Assembly (NCBI GenBank): GCA_002476905.1
Contig: DLND01000173.1
Location: forward strand, 4,235 to 10,321
Reading direction: 5' to 3'
DNA length: 6,087 bases
From: Flavobacteriales bacterium UBA7519
GTDB taxonomy: Bacteria > Bacteroidota > Bacteroidia > Flavobacteriales > Weeksellaceae
Shown: positions 1 through 6,087 of the stretch, one piece after another
Numbering within the stretch: the first letter of the stretch is position 1
Layout: every line of letters starts with the position of its first letter
The notes under the pieces: model-generated
What the model saw: only the letters and a program-made list of their open reading frames with translations
The model's database searches: none
What the model was told of the DNA's origin: nothing
Program-made: the position numbers and the translations under genes

Positions 1-1
1 G

Positions 2-955
2 TTAAGAATACCATTGAAAAAAGAATTTTTTCAGGATAAAATCATAGCAAAGCAAGGAAATCAAGTGTTGAAAGATGCGGCATCATTTATCAGATACTTC
101 AGAGGTTTAAGAATTTCGGTTGATGAAAATGACGGTTACATGTTTTCTATGGCTCCTAATGATGCTGCATTAACCATTTATTACAAGAACGATGTTACCG
201 CATCAGATGGAACAGTTACTAAGACAAAACAAGAAACATCTTTAAGTCTGGGTTCGCCGAATGTTCACTTGAGTCACGTGGCTTACTCTAGAAGTAGCTC
301 TTACATAACCGGAACAAAAGATGCCATAGATGCAAAAGAGGTCAAAGCCAATGCAGCATTACCAATAGCAAATCCTTCAACCAAACTTTATTTACAAGGG
401 ATGGGAGGAAGTAGTATTGGTGTACGAATTACAAAGGAATTAATTACTGCATTAAGAAATCAATACAAGAATGAAAAAATTGCAGTTGTTTCTGCAAAAA
501 TTCGATTATATAACGATAGTACTGATCCTGAGTGGGATAATAAATACAGAAAACCCTCAAGTTTCCTTGTAAAAGAAAGAGATACAATGTCAAGATTCTT
601 ACCGGATATGACGCTACTTGCAAGTGCTGGATATTCACTTGTTCGTAGTACTAATCTTTCCACAAAAGATGCTTACTACGATGTTAGTATTACCTCATCA
701 CTTAAACAAATTATCGAGGATGAGTCTTATAATATAAATGAGAATAATGGAAAAGATTTTATAATTGATGTAGGATCTTATCTCGTTAACTCATCTACAG
801 GAGCTCTACTTGGTCAGAGTTATAATGACAGACCATACAATCCTTTTAGGTTATTATTGGTAGGAACCGATACAAGTAAAATAGGACAGGAGATGTCTGT
901 CAGCTCAAAAAATGTCCAGTTAAGATTAATATTCACAAAAAAACAAACTAATTAA
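2..955 (+). CDS. DUF4270 domain-containing protein, C-terminal part (5' end outside window)
   Basis: The reading frame is open from the left edge to a TAA at 953-955, giving 317 residues of a longer protein. A TTG at 14-16 could be mistaken for a start, but the frame continues upstream without a stop and the protein begins in mid-domain, so this is a truncation by the window edge. It resembles the C-terminal part of the DUF4270 family of Bacteroidota: an early FIRYFRGLRISVDEN segment, a KLYLQGMGGSSIGVRI motif in the middle, and YNPFRLLLVG near the end, within alternating polar and hydrophobic stretches suggesting beta strands. Full members are, from memory, roughly 500-600 residues and often start with a lipoprotein signal, which cannot be checked here. 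No biochemical function is known to me. It ends 3 bases before glmS, so the two are probably co-transcribed. The family call is by pattern memory and is likely; cell-surface location is inference. Confidence 0.8.
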   Translation, partial: LRIPLKKEFFQDKIIAKQGNQVLKDAASFIRYFRGLRISVDENDGYMFSMAPNDAALTIYYKNDVTASDGTVTKTKQETSLSLGSPNVHLSHVAYSRSSSYITGTKDAIDAKEVKANAALPIANPSTKLYLQGMGGSSIGVRITKELITALRNQYKNEKIAVVSAKIRLYNDSTDPEWDNKYRKPSSFLVKERDTMSRFLPDMTLLASAGYSLVRSTNLSTKDAYYDVSITSSLKQIIEDESYNINENNGKDFIIDVGSYLVNSSTGALLGQSYNDRPYNPFRLLLVGTDTSKIGQEMSVSSKNVQLRLIFTKKQTN

Positions 956-958
956 TAT

Positions 959-2812
959 ATGTGCGGAATCGTTGGTTATACAGGTTTTAGAGATGCATAC
1001 GCTATTGTAATAAATGGATTGCGCCGTCTAGAATATCGTGGTTATGACAGTGCAGGTATAATTTTAGAATCACAAAATGATAAGTTTGAATTCAAAAAAA
1101 CAAAAGGAAAAGTAGATGATCTAGTAGCAATTTCTAAAAACCTTGAGGCAACTTCCAAACTTGGAATGGGGCATACGAGATGGGCTACACACGGCGTTCC
1201 AAGTGATAATAATTCTCACCCACACCTTTCTAACAACGGAAAAATAGCAATTGTACATAATGGTATTATTGAAAATTACGATACCATCAAAACAATGCTT
1301 ATCAATAAAAACTTTGAATTTAAATCAGAAACGGATACTGAAGTATTGGTAAATCTAATTCAGTATTTTATGGATAAAGATCAATCTCTCGATTTTTCTG
1401 AAGCAGTGCGTTACGCCTTGAATGAAGTGTATGGAGCGTATGCAATCTCAGTAATGCACGAAGATTTTCCAGGGCAGTTAGTTGTTGCAAGATTAGGTTC
1501 GCCACTTGCAATAGGAATTGGTGAAAATGAATATTTTGTGGCTTCTGATGCGTCACCATTTGTTGAATTTACACAAGAAGCTGTATATCTTGAAGAAGGT
1601 CATATGGCAACAATCTCTCTGGAATCTGGAATCGATATCAGAACAATTAAAGAAAATGCTAAAATCGAACCAGCAATTCAGGAGCTAAGGTTAAACCTTG
1701 AGCAAATTGAAAAAGCAGGATATGAGCATTTTATGCTTAAAGAAATTTTCGAGCAACCAAAATCCATTCTGGATACAATGCGCGGCCGCCTTCTTGTGGA
1801 TGAAGGAATTATTAAAATGGCAGGAATCTGGGATCATTTGGAAAGACTTACAAACGCCGAAAGAATCATTATTATAGCTTGTGGTACTTCTTGGCACGCA
1901 GGTCTTATCGGTGAGTATCTTATTGAAGAATTTGCAAGAGTTCCTGTAGAAGTGGAGTATGCTTCTGAGTTCAGATACAGAAATCCTATCATAAGTTCTA
2001 AAGATGTGGTAATTGCAATCTCACAATCAGGTGAAACAGCAGATACAATGGCTGCTATTAAGCTTGCAAAAGAAAAAGGAGCTTTCGTTTTCGGAATTTG
2101 TAATGTGGTAGATTCTTCTATCGCTCGTTATACAGATGCTGGTGCTTATACGCATGCTGGACCAGAAATAGGTGTTGCTTCTACAAAAGCTTTCACATCA
2201 CAATTGACAATTTTATCATTAATTGCAATCAAGTTAGGTAATCACAACGGAAATCTTGGAAAAGCAGATTTCATGAGGTTAATTACGGAATTGGACGCAA
2301 TTCCAAAGAAAGTGGAAGATGTTCTAAATTCAGTGGATGAAAATGTAAAAGCTATCGCATCCAAATTTGTTGATGCTACTAATTTCTTATATTTGGGAAG
2401 AGGTTATAATTTCCCTGCAGCACTTGAAGGAGCTCTAAAATTAAAAGAGATTTCTTATATCCACGCAGAAGGTTATCCTGCTGCAGAAATGAAGCATGGA
2501 CCGATTGCTCTAATTGATGAAAATATGCCAATCGTTATTATTGCTCCAAAAGTTGGACATTATGATAAGATTGTCAGCAATGTACAAGAAATCAAAGCTA
2601 GAAAAGGAAAGGTGATTGCCATTGTTAATAAAGGTGATAGTCAAGTTTCTGCAATGGCAGATTATATTATAGAGATTCCTGAAACATCAGAATGTTTCTC
2701 TCCGATATTGGCATCTATACCGCTACAGCTATTATCTTATTATATTGCGGTTGCGAGAGGAGCTAATGTAGACCAGCCGAGAAATCTTGCCAAATCAGTT
2801 ACTGTAGAATAA
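959..2812 (+). CDS. glmS: glutamine--fructose-6-phosphate aminotransferase (isomerizing), GlmS
   Basis: This cytoplasmic enzyme converts fructose-6-phosphate and glutamine to glucosamine-6-phosphate and glutamate, the first step towards UDP-GlcNAc for peptidoglycan and lipopolysaccharide. The 617 residues match the family length (about 609 in E. coli). The start is fixed by the MCGIVGY N-terminus: Cys2 becomes the N-terminal nucleophile once Met is removed. The glutaminase domain (about 2-225) shows RRLEYRGYDSAG (22-33), HTRWATHG (72-79), the oxyanion pair N101-G102 and D126. Two SIS sugar-isomerase domains follow, with CGTS (308-311), SQSGET (355-360), ASTKAFTSQ (407-415) and the KEISYIHAEG block (496-505). 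E497, H513 and K612 line up with E. coli catalytic residues E488, H504 and K603. The end, DQPRNLAKSVTVE, is the classic GlmS terminus. It begins 3 bases after the DUF4270 gene and has no Shine-Dalgarno sequence, normal for this phylum. No room exists upstream for a glmS ribozyme outside coding sequence. Confidence 0.98.
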   Translation: MCGIVGYTGFRDAYAIVINGLRRLEYRGYDSAGIILESQNDKFEFKKTKGKVDDLVAISKNLEATSKLGMGHTRWATHGVPSDNNSHPHLSNNGKIAIVHNGIIENYDTIKTMLINKNFEFKSETDTEVLVNLIQYFMDKDQSLDFSEAVRYALNEVYGAYAISVMHEDFPGQLVVARLGSPLAIGIGENEYFVASDASPFVEFTQEAVYLEEGHMATISLESGIDIRTIKENAKIEPAIQELRLNLEQIEKAGYEHFMLKEIFEQPKSILDTMRGRLLVDEGIIKMAGIWDHLERLTNAERIIIIACGTSWHAGLIGEYLIEEFARVPVEVEYASEFRYRNPIISSKDVVIAISQSGETADTMAAIKLAKEKGAFVFGICNVVDSSIARYTDAGAYTHAGPEIGVASTKAFTSQLTILSLIAIKLGNHNGNLGKADFMRLITELDAIPKKVEDVLNSVDENVKAIASKFVDATNFLYLGRGYNFPAALEGALKLKEISYIHAEGYPAAEMKHGPIALIDENMPIVIIAPKVGHYDKIVSNVQEIKARKGKVIAIVNKGDSQVSAMADYIIEIPETSECFSPILASIPLQLLSYYIAVARGANVDQPRNLAKSVTVE

Positions 2813-2817
2813 TTTTG
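2787..2817 (+). promoter_or_regulatory. Candidate Bacteroidota-type promoter for gldKLM, overlapping the glmS stop
   Basis: A -33 element TTG (2787-2789) is followed after 20 bases by TAATTTTG (2810-2817), an exact match to the TAnnTTTG -7 element of Bacteroidota primary-sigma promoters; the spacing lies within the usual 17-23 bases. The -7 element includes the glmS stop codon. Transcription would begin around 2822-2828, leaving a leader of roughly 95-100 bases before gldK. The motif match is direct; promoter activity is inferred, and such motifs occur by chance in AT-rich DNA. Confidence 0.5.
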
Positions 2818-2850
2818 TGTGTTTTGTGAAATATTCTTTAACAAATTACG

Positions 2851-2870
2851 TTTTCAATTAAAATTGAAAA
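2851..2870. repeat. Near-perfect palindrome in the glmS-gldK gap
   Basis: Arms TTTTCAATT (2851-2859) and AATTGAAAA (2862-2870) are exact reverse complements around a central AA. As RNA it could fold into about 8 pairs with a 4-base loop, but only one pair is G-C and no T-run follows (the next bases are TTATTCAT), so it is a poor intrinsic terminator. It lies in the predicted gldK leader, if the promoter at 2787-2817 is used, or would overlap the -33 TTG of the nearer candidate promoter. A protein-binding site or weak leader hairpin is possible; function is unknown. Confidence 0.5.
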
Positions 2871-2898
2871 TTATTCATAAAAAAAAATTATATATTTA
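2864..2898 (+). promoter_or_regulatory. Weaker second candidate promoter nearer gldK
   Basis: A TTG at 2864-2866 and TATATTTA at 2891-2898 resemble the -33 and -7 elements of Bacteroidota promoters, but the spacing is 24 bases, one beyond the usual range, and the -7 box ends in A rather than G. A run of nine A (2879-2887) lies between them. Transcription would start near 2903-2908, giving a short leader of 15-20 bases. In DNA this AT-rich the match may be chance; it is an alternative to the better match at 2787-2817. Confidence 0.25.
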
Positions 2899-2921
2899 CC
2901 GCTTAATTTCTTTAAAATAGG

Positions 2922-4346
2922 ATGAAAAGGATATTATTTATACTGTTGTCAACTTCGGTTATCATTTCTTGTTCCAAAGGTGGAGGGAAAGGTATAACAG
3001 GTAACCCCGGAATCAAGGGTGAACTTATTCCAAGAGGATCTTCAAAATCTTTTGTGGCTGAAAGACCTTATGGCATGGTTCCAATTCCGGGAGGATCTTT
3101 CGTAATGGGAATGGCAGATCAGGATTTTTCCAACACTCCGGAAAAGGCAATGCCTAAAACTGTAACGGTTTCTTCCTTTTTTATGGATGAAACTGAGGTT
3201 ACAAATGCAAAATATCGTTTTTTTATCAACGCTGTTCGAGATTCAATTGCCAGAGGTTTGTTAGCTGAAGCTGCTGGTGAAGGTGGTGGCGAAGAAGGCG
3301 GAAACGGAAGTTCTATTGCTGACTATGCTTACGCTTCAAAAAAAACTGGTGAAGAAGCAACTCCTTATCAAAAGTTTTTGGAGTCTCAAGGCGGGAGAGA
3401 TGGTTATGATGAGTCTAAAAAATTAGATAAAAAAGTACCATTAACTTATAATACTTCTGCTTACCCAGATGAAAAATATGCAGAGGTTTTAGAATCAATG
3501 TATTTACCAGCTGAAAAGAGAGTCAATAATGAGAGAATCATTGATTGGTCTAAAATTAAATACAGTTATCAGTGGGAGGATATATCTTCTGCAGTAAAAG
3601 ATAAAGATAGAGGAACGAAGTATCTTAAAAAAGAAAGTATTGCAATTTATCCCGATACGACAGTATGGGTTAAGGATTTTAACTATGCTTATAATGAACC
3701 TTTATTTAATCAATATTTTTGGCATAACGCCTACAAAGAATATCCTGTTGTCGGTGTAACCTGGGATCAGGCAAGAGCTTATTGTGATTTCAAAACTAAA
3801 ATCAAAACAGATTATAATAATAGCCTGAAAAAGAAAAAGCAAAATGCATTGCGCTTCAGACTTCCTACAGAGGCAGAATGGGAATATGCTGCAAAAGGAG
3901 GGATTCAAAATGCTACTTATCCATGGGGTGGTCCTTATCTTCAGGATGATAGAGGATGTTATCTTGCAAACTTTAAACCTAAAAGAGGTTCTTATATAGA
4001 AAACAAGGAAAAAGGAGATTATACTTACACTGCTCCAGTGAAAAAGTTTCAAAAGAACGGTTATGGGCTATATGATATGGCAGGTAACGTTTCAGAGTGG
4101 ACAGAATCTCCATATAATAACTCCACATATGAATTTTCCTCAACATTAAATCCTAACTTGTCCAATCAGGCATACAGGGAAGTTAAAAAGACTGTAAGAG
4201 GAGGATCTTGGAAAGATGCTGGATTTCTATTAATGACAGGTTATAGAGATTGGGAAAGAAAAGATTCTGCAAGAAGTTATATCGGATTCAGAACAATTCA
4301 GGATATTCCTGCCGGAGCTGGAAGATTTGCAAGAAAAACAAGATAA
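2922..4346 (+). CDS. gldK: T9SS ring complex lipoprotein GldK (PorK)
   Basis: GldK forms, with GldN, the periplasmic ring under the outer membrane of the type IX secretion system. The 474 residues begin with a lipoprotein signal, MKRILFILLSTSVIISC, with lipidation expected on C17, then a Gly/Lys/Ser-rich linker. The rest is a formylglycine-generating-enzyme/sulfatase-modifying-factor fold: an N-terminal block (about 50-105, GMVPIPGGSFVMG and DETEVTNAKYR), a long insertion (about 106-270) with a Gly/Glu-rich stretch at 115-129, then PVVGVTWDQARAYC (275-288), RFRLPTEAEWEYA (311-323), YPWGGPY (333-339), NGYGLYDMAGNVSEW (379-393), RGGSW (426-430) and YIGFRT (453-458). The catalytic cysteine pair of true enzymes, expected just after RGGSW, is absent (KDAGFLLMTG follows), so the role is structural. 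The start is set by the signal peptide; an AGG abuts the ATG too closely to act as a ribosome site. Probably first gene of the gldKLMN operon. Confidence 0.96.
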   Translation: MKRILFILLSTSVIISCSKGGGKGITGNPGIKGELIPRGSSKSFVAERPYGMVPIPGGSFVMGMADQDFSNTPEKAMPKTVTVSSFFMDETEVTNAKYRFFINAVRDSIARGLLAEAAGEGGGEEGGNGSSIADYAYASKKTGEEATPYQKFLESQGGRDGYDESKKLDKKVPLTYNTSAYPDEKYAEVLESMYLPAEKRVNNERIIDWSKIKYSYQWEDISSAVKDKDRGTKYLKKESIAIYPDTTVWVKDFNYAYNEPLFNQYFWHNAYKEYPVVGVTWDQARAYCDFKTKIKTDYNNSLKKKKQNALRFRLPTEAEWEYAAKGGIQNATYPWGGPYLQDDRGCYLANFKPKRGSYIENKEKGDYTYTAPVKKFQKNGYGLYDMAGNVSEWTESPYNNSTYEFSSTLNPNLSNQAYREVKKTVRGGSWKDAGFLLMTGYRDWERKDSARSYIGFRTIQDIPAGAGRFARKTR

Positions 4347-4358
4347 AAATTAATATTA

Positions 4359-4376
4359 ACTAACTATTACTAACTA
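4359..4376 (+). repeat. Short direct repeat before gldL
   Basis: The 8-base word ACTAACTA occurs at 4359-4366 and again at 4369-4376 in the 43-base gap between gldK and gldL. The gap is otherwise simple AT-rich sequence with no hairpin or T-run that would end transcription. It may be chance or slippage; no function is claimed. Confidence 0.4.
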
Positions 4377-4389
4377 AAAATTCAAAAAA

Positions 4390-5067
4390 ATGTTTAAAAC
4401 TAAAGAATCAATAACAAATTTTGTTTATTCGTTTGGTGCAGCTATCGTAATCCTAGGTGCTCTATTCAAGATGACGCACTGGAGTTTAGGTCCTATTACA
4501 GGAAACGTTGCGCTTGCTGCCGGTTTGATCACGGAAGCATTAATCTTCTTATTCTTTGCATTCGATCCACCAGCAAAAGAGGAGCATTATGCTTGGGAAA
4601 ATGTTTATCCGGAACTATTGGATGAGTCTGCTGAAAGACAACCAAGAAAAGTTGTTGCTAAAGTAGAAAATAAAGAATTAGAAGTTTCATTATCTGATAA
4701 ACTTGACAAAATGTTAGCAGATGCTAAGTTAGACGTGAGTTTATTTGAAAGATTAAGAGGTGGGATTGATAAATTCTCTTCTTCTGTAGATCAAATTAAC
4801 CAAACTGTAGATGTTTTTGCCTCTACTCACAAATATAACGAGCAATTGAATCTTGCCGCTTCTCACTTGGAGAGCATGAATGCTTTATATGCTTTGCAAT
4901 TAGAACAAGGTCAAAAACAATCTGAGTTTACTAAAAAATATGTTGAAGATATTCAAAAGTCTGCAGCACAATCAGAAAAATTCAACGAGGAATTACAAGG
5001 TTTAACTTCTAATCTTAATAGCCTTAATAGAGTTTACGGCGGTATGCTTAGTGCAATGAAGTCTTAA
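4390..5067 (+). CDS. gldL: T9SS inner-membrane motor protein GldL (PorL)
   Basis: GldL surrounds the GldM transmembrane helices in the inner membrane and uses the proton gradient to drive type IX secretion and, where present, gliding. The 225 residues start with two transmembrane helices (about 10-29 and 35-58) in a short hairpin, SFGAAIVILGALFKMTHW then GPITGNVALAAGLITEALIF. Y13, K27, H30 and E49 sit at the positions I recall as important in Flavobacterium johnsoniae GldL, with E49 the key buried acid; position 59 is Asp where that protein is recalled to have Glu. The cytoplasmic part (about 62-225) is charged and helical, with coiled-coil-like stretches after 120 and the typical ending LNSLNRVYGGMLSAM. 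It lies 43 bases after gldK and 48 before gldM, without a Shine-Dalgarno sequence; an A-rich TTCAAAAAA precedes the ATG, as is common in Bacteroidota. Family assignment is firm; motor details rest on homology. Confidence 0.97.
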   Translation: MFKTKESITNFVYSFGAAIVILGALFKMTHWSLGPITGNVALAAGLITEALIFLFFAFDPPAKEEHYAWENVYPELLDESAERQPRKVVAKVENKELEVSLSDKLDKMLADAKLDVSLFERLRGGIDKFSSSVDQINQTVDVFASTHKYNEQLNLAASHLESMNALYALQLEQGQKQSEFTKKYVEDIQKSAAQSEKFNEELQGLTSNLNSLNRVYGGMLSAMKS

Positions 5068-5115
5068 TTTACTATCATTTTAATTTTTGTTTAACAATTA
5101 AATTACTTTATTAAA

Positions 5116-6087
5116 ATGGCAGGAGGTAAACAGACACCACGTCAGAAGATGATTAACCTGATGTATTTGGTTTTCATTGCAATGCTTGCAATGACAATCG
5201 ATCAGCAAATCATCAGATCATATAAAGATACGAATCAGTCATTGACTGATACGAGATTGACAGTAGAAGAGCGTAACGATAAAATCTTTAAGAAAACTTT
5301 GGAGGCTAAAGCTGTTGCTTCTCCAGAAACTTATGGACCGTTATTAGATCAATACAAAAATTTGGAAGGAAAAACCAATGATTTAGTTGGTTTTATTGAA
5401 GGAATTAAAAATAAAATGAGTGTAGAGGCTGAGTATGATAGTAAATTACCTATCGAGGAAAGTCTAACTGCACTTAATAATACTGAACCAGCAACTCAGA
5501 ATTTCTTTAAAGATGGTGATGAAAAAACACCATCAAAAACTGCTCAAGATTTAAAAACAAAAGTAGATGATTTAAGAAATTTTATCGTTTCTACTTTTGG
5601 GGGCAACCCACAGCTTAAAACAGTTGCGGATAGAGCTCAAAAAATGCTAATAGTAGATTTTCCTAAAGGAGATAAGAGAAGCACACAAGGTTGGATTCAA
5701 TATAAGTTTTACAACCAACCATTGGTAGCAGCTTTGTCTAACTTAGAAATTATTCAGTCTGAGGCTAGAAACTTGCAGTCAGATGCAATCACTTCAATGC
5801 TTCAGGAAAAAGTAGATGCTGATATCAAGTTTGACGCTTATGAAGCTTTAGTTTCTGGACCAAGTTCAGTGATGAAAGGAGAACCAGCTCAAATCAAAGT
5901 TTCTATCGGAACTTTTGCTAGTTCTGTTCCTGGTTTAGCTATTAGCGGTGCAAAGGTTGTTAATGGACAAGGGATTATTACTCCTGCTACTGGAACTCCT
6001 GGAGTACAGAAATTCCAAGGTACTATTACTTTCAAAGATAAAAATGGAAAAGCTCATTCTCTTCCCTATTCTCATACATTAACTGTA
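5116..6087 (+). CDS. gldM: T9SS motor/shaft protein GldM (PorM), N-terminal part (3' end outside window)
   Basis: GldM is a dimer anchored in the inner membrane by one helix per subunit; its long periplasmic part reaches the GldK-GldN ring and is thought to pass motor rotation to it. The frame runs from ATG 5116 to the right edge without a stop, giving 324 residues of a protein usually just over 500. The start is set by the hallmark N-terminus MAGGKQTPRQKMINLMYLV. R9, which pairs with the GldL acid in the known motor, is present, and the transmembrane helix spans about 12-30. After it come a helical region (about 31-225, corresponding to periplasmic domain D1) and a beta-rich segment (about 226-324, probably D2, with VSGPSSVMKGEPAQIKV). 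No cysteine occurs in the visible part. No Shine-Dalgarno sequence precedes the ATG, but a perfect AGGAGGT lies inside codons 2-4. Follows gldL by 48 bases, most likely in the same operon; gldN is expected next. Confidence 0.97.
   Translation, partial: MAGGKQTPRQKMINLMYLVFIAMLAMTIDQQIIRSYKDTNQSLTDTRLTVEERNDKIFKKTLEAKAVASPETYGPLLDQYKNLEGKTNDLVGFIEGIKNKMSVEAEYDSKLPIEESLTALNNTEPATQNFFKDGDEKTPSKTAQDLKTKVDDLRNFIVSTFGGNPQLKTVADRAQKMLIVDFPKGDKRSTQGWIQYKFYNQPLVAALSNLEIIQSEARNLQSDAITSMLQEKVDADIKFDAYEALVSGPSSVMKGEPAQIKVSIGTFASSVPGLAISGAKVVNGQGIITPATGTPGVQKFQGTITFKDKNGKAHSLPYSHTLTV

Noticed and set aside
14..16. TTG as a start codon for the first gene
   Set aside because: The frame is open upstream to the window edge and the protein lacks any N-terminal signal at this point; it is a gene cut by the window, not one starting here.
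1782..1789. GC-only palindrome GCGGCCGC (a NotI site) inside glmS in an AT-rich genome
   Set aside because: It encodes part of an Arg-Gly-Arg in the normal GlmS sequence; a single rare 8-mer is no evidence of function or cloning.
2813..2880. Intrinsic terminator after glmS
   Set aside because: The only hairpin candidate (2851-2870) has one G-C pair and no following T-run, so termination here is not supported.
3702..4052. 116-residue open frame on the minus strand
   Set aside because: It lies wholly inside gldK, a clear family member on the other strand, and shows no recognisable motif. The shorter minus-strand frames inside DUF4270 and glmS are rejected for the same reason.
5082..5089. Possible -7 promoter box (AATTTTTG) between gldL and gldM
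   Set aside because: The first base differs from TAnnTTTG, and a near-match is expected by chance in such AT-rich sequence; gldM is most simply read as part of the gldK operon.
1..6087. A previously undescribed system
   Set aside because: All five genes belong to recognised families in an arrangement consistent with Flavobacteriia; no mobile-element, CRISPR, toxin-antitoxin or unexplained coding signal was seen.

Overview
The window is an ordinary-looking piece of a Bacteroidota chromosome, most likely class Flavobacteriia and probably near Chryseobacterium (family Weeksellaceae). The pointers are the AT-rich DNA, the lack of Shine-Dalgarno sequences before the genes, a TTG...TAnnTTTG promoter of the Bacteroidota type, and the gldK-gldL-gldM gene set, which is confined to this phylum. 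The genus is a guess from protein flavour; no rRNA or other marker gene is present.

Layout: all five genes lie on the + strand. (1) Positions 2-955 hold the 3' part of a DUF4270-family gene that starts outside the window. (2) Only 3 bases later comes glmS (959-2812), complete, encoding the glutamine-dependent enzyme that makes glucosamine-6-phosphate for peptidoglycan and lipopolysaccharide. (3) A 109-base gap (2813-2921) is the only sizeable non-coding stretch; it holds promoter candidates and a near-perfect 20-base palindrome. (4) gldK (2922-4346), gldL (4390-5067) and the 5' part of gldM (5116 to the right edge) follow with gaps of 43 and 48 bases, the start of the gldKLMN operon; gldN would be expected just outside.

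Function: GldK (outer-membrane lipoprotein ring), GldL (inner-membrane motor stator) and GldM (inner-membrane-anchored periplasmic shaft) are the core of the type IX secretion system (T9SS), which exports proteins across the outer membrane and, in gliding species, powers surface movement. The ion-motor residues known from GldL and GldM are present (GldL Y13, K27, H30, E49; GldM R9), so the system looks intact as far as it can be seen. DUF4270 and glmS appear to form one transcription unit, and gldKLM a second one with its own promoter overlapping the end of glmS.

I see no mobile element, CRISPR array, tRNA or rRNA, and no sign of a new system. The findings are modest: regulatory detail between glmS and gldK, family features of the T9SS proteins, and a misleading Shine-Dalgarno-like sequence inside gldM.
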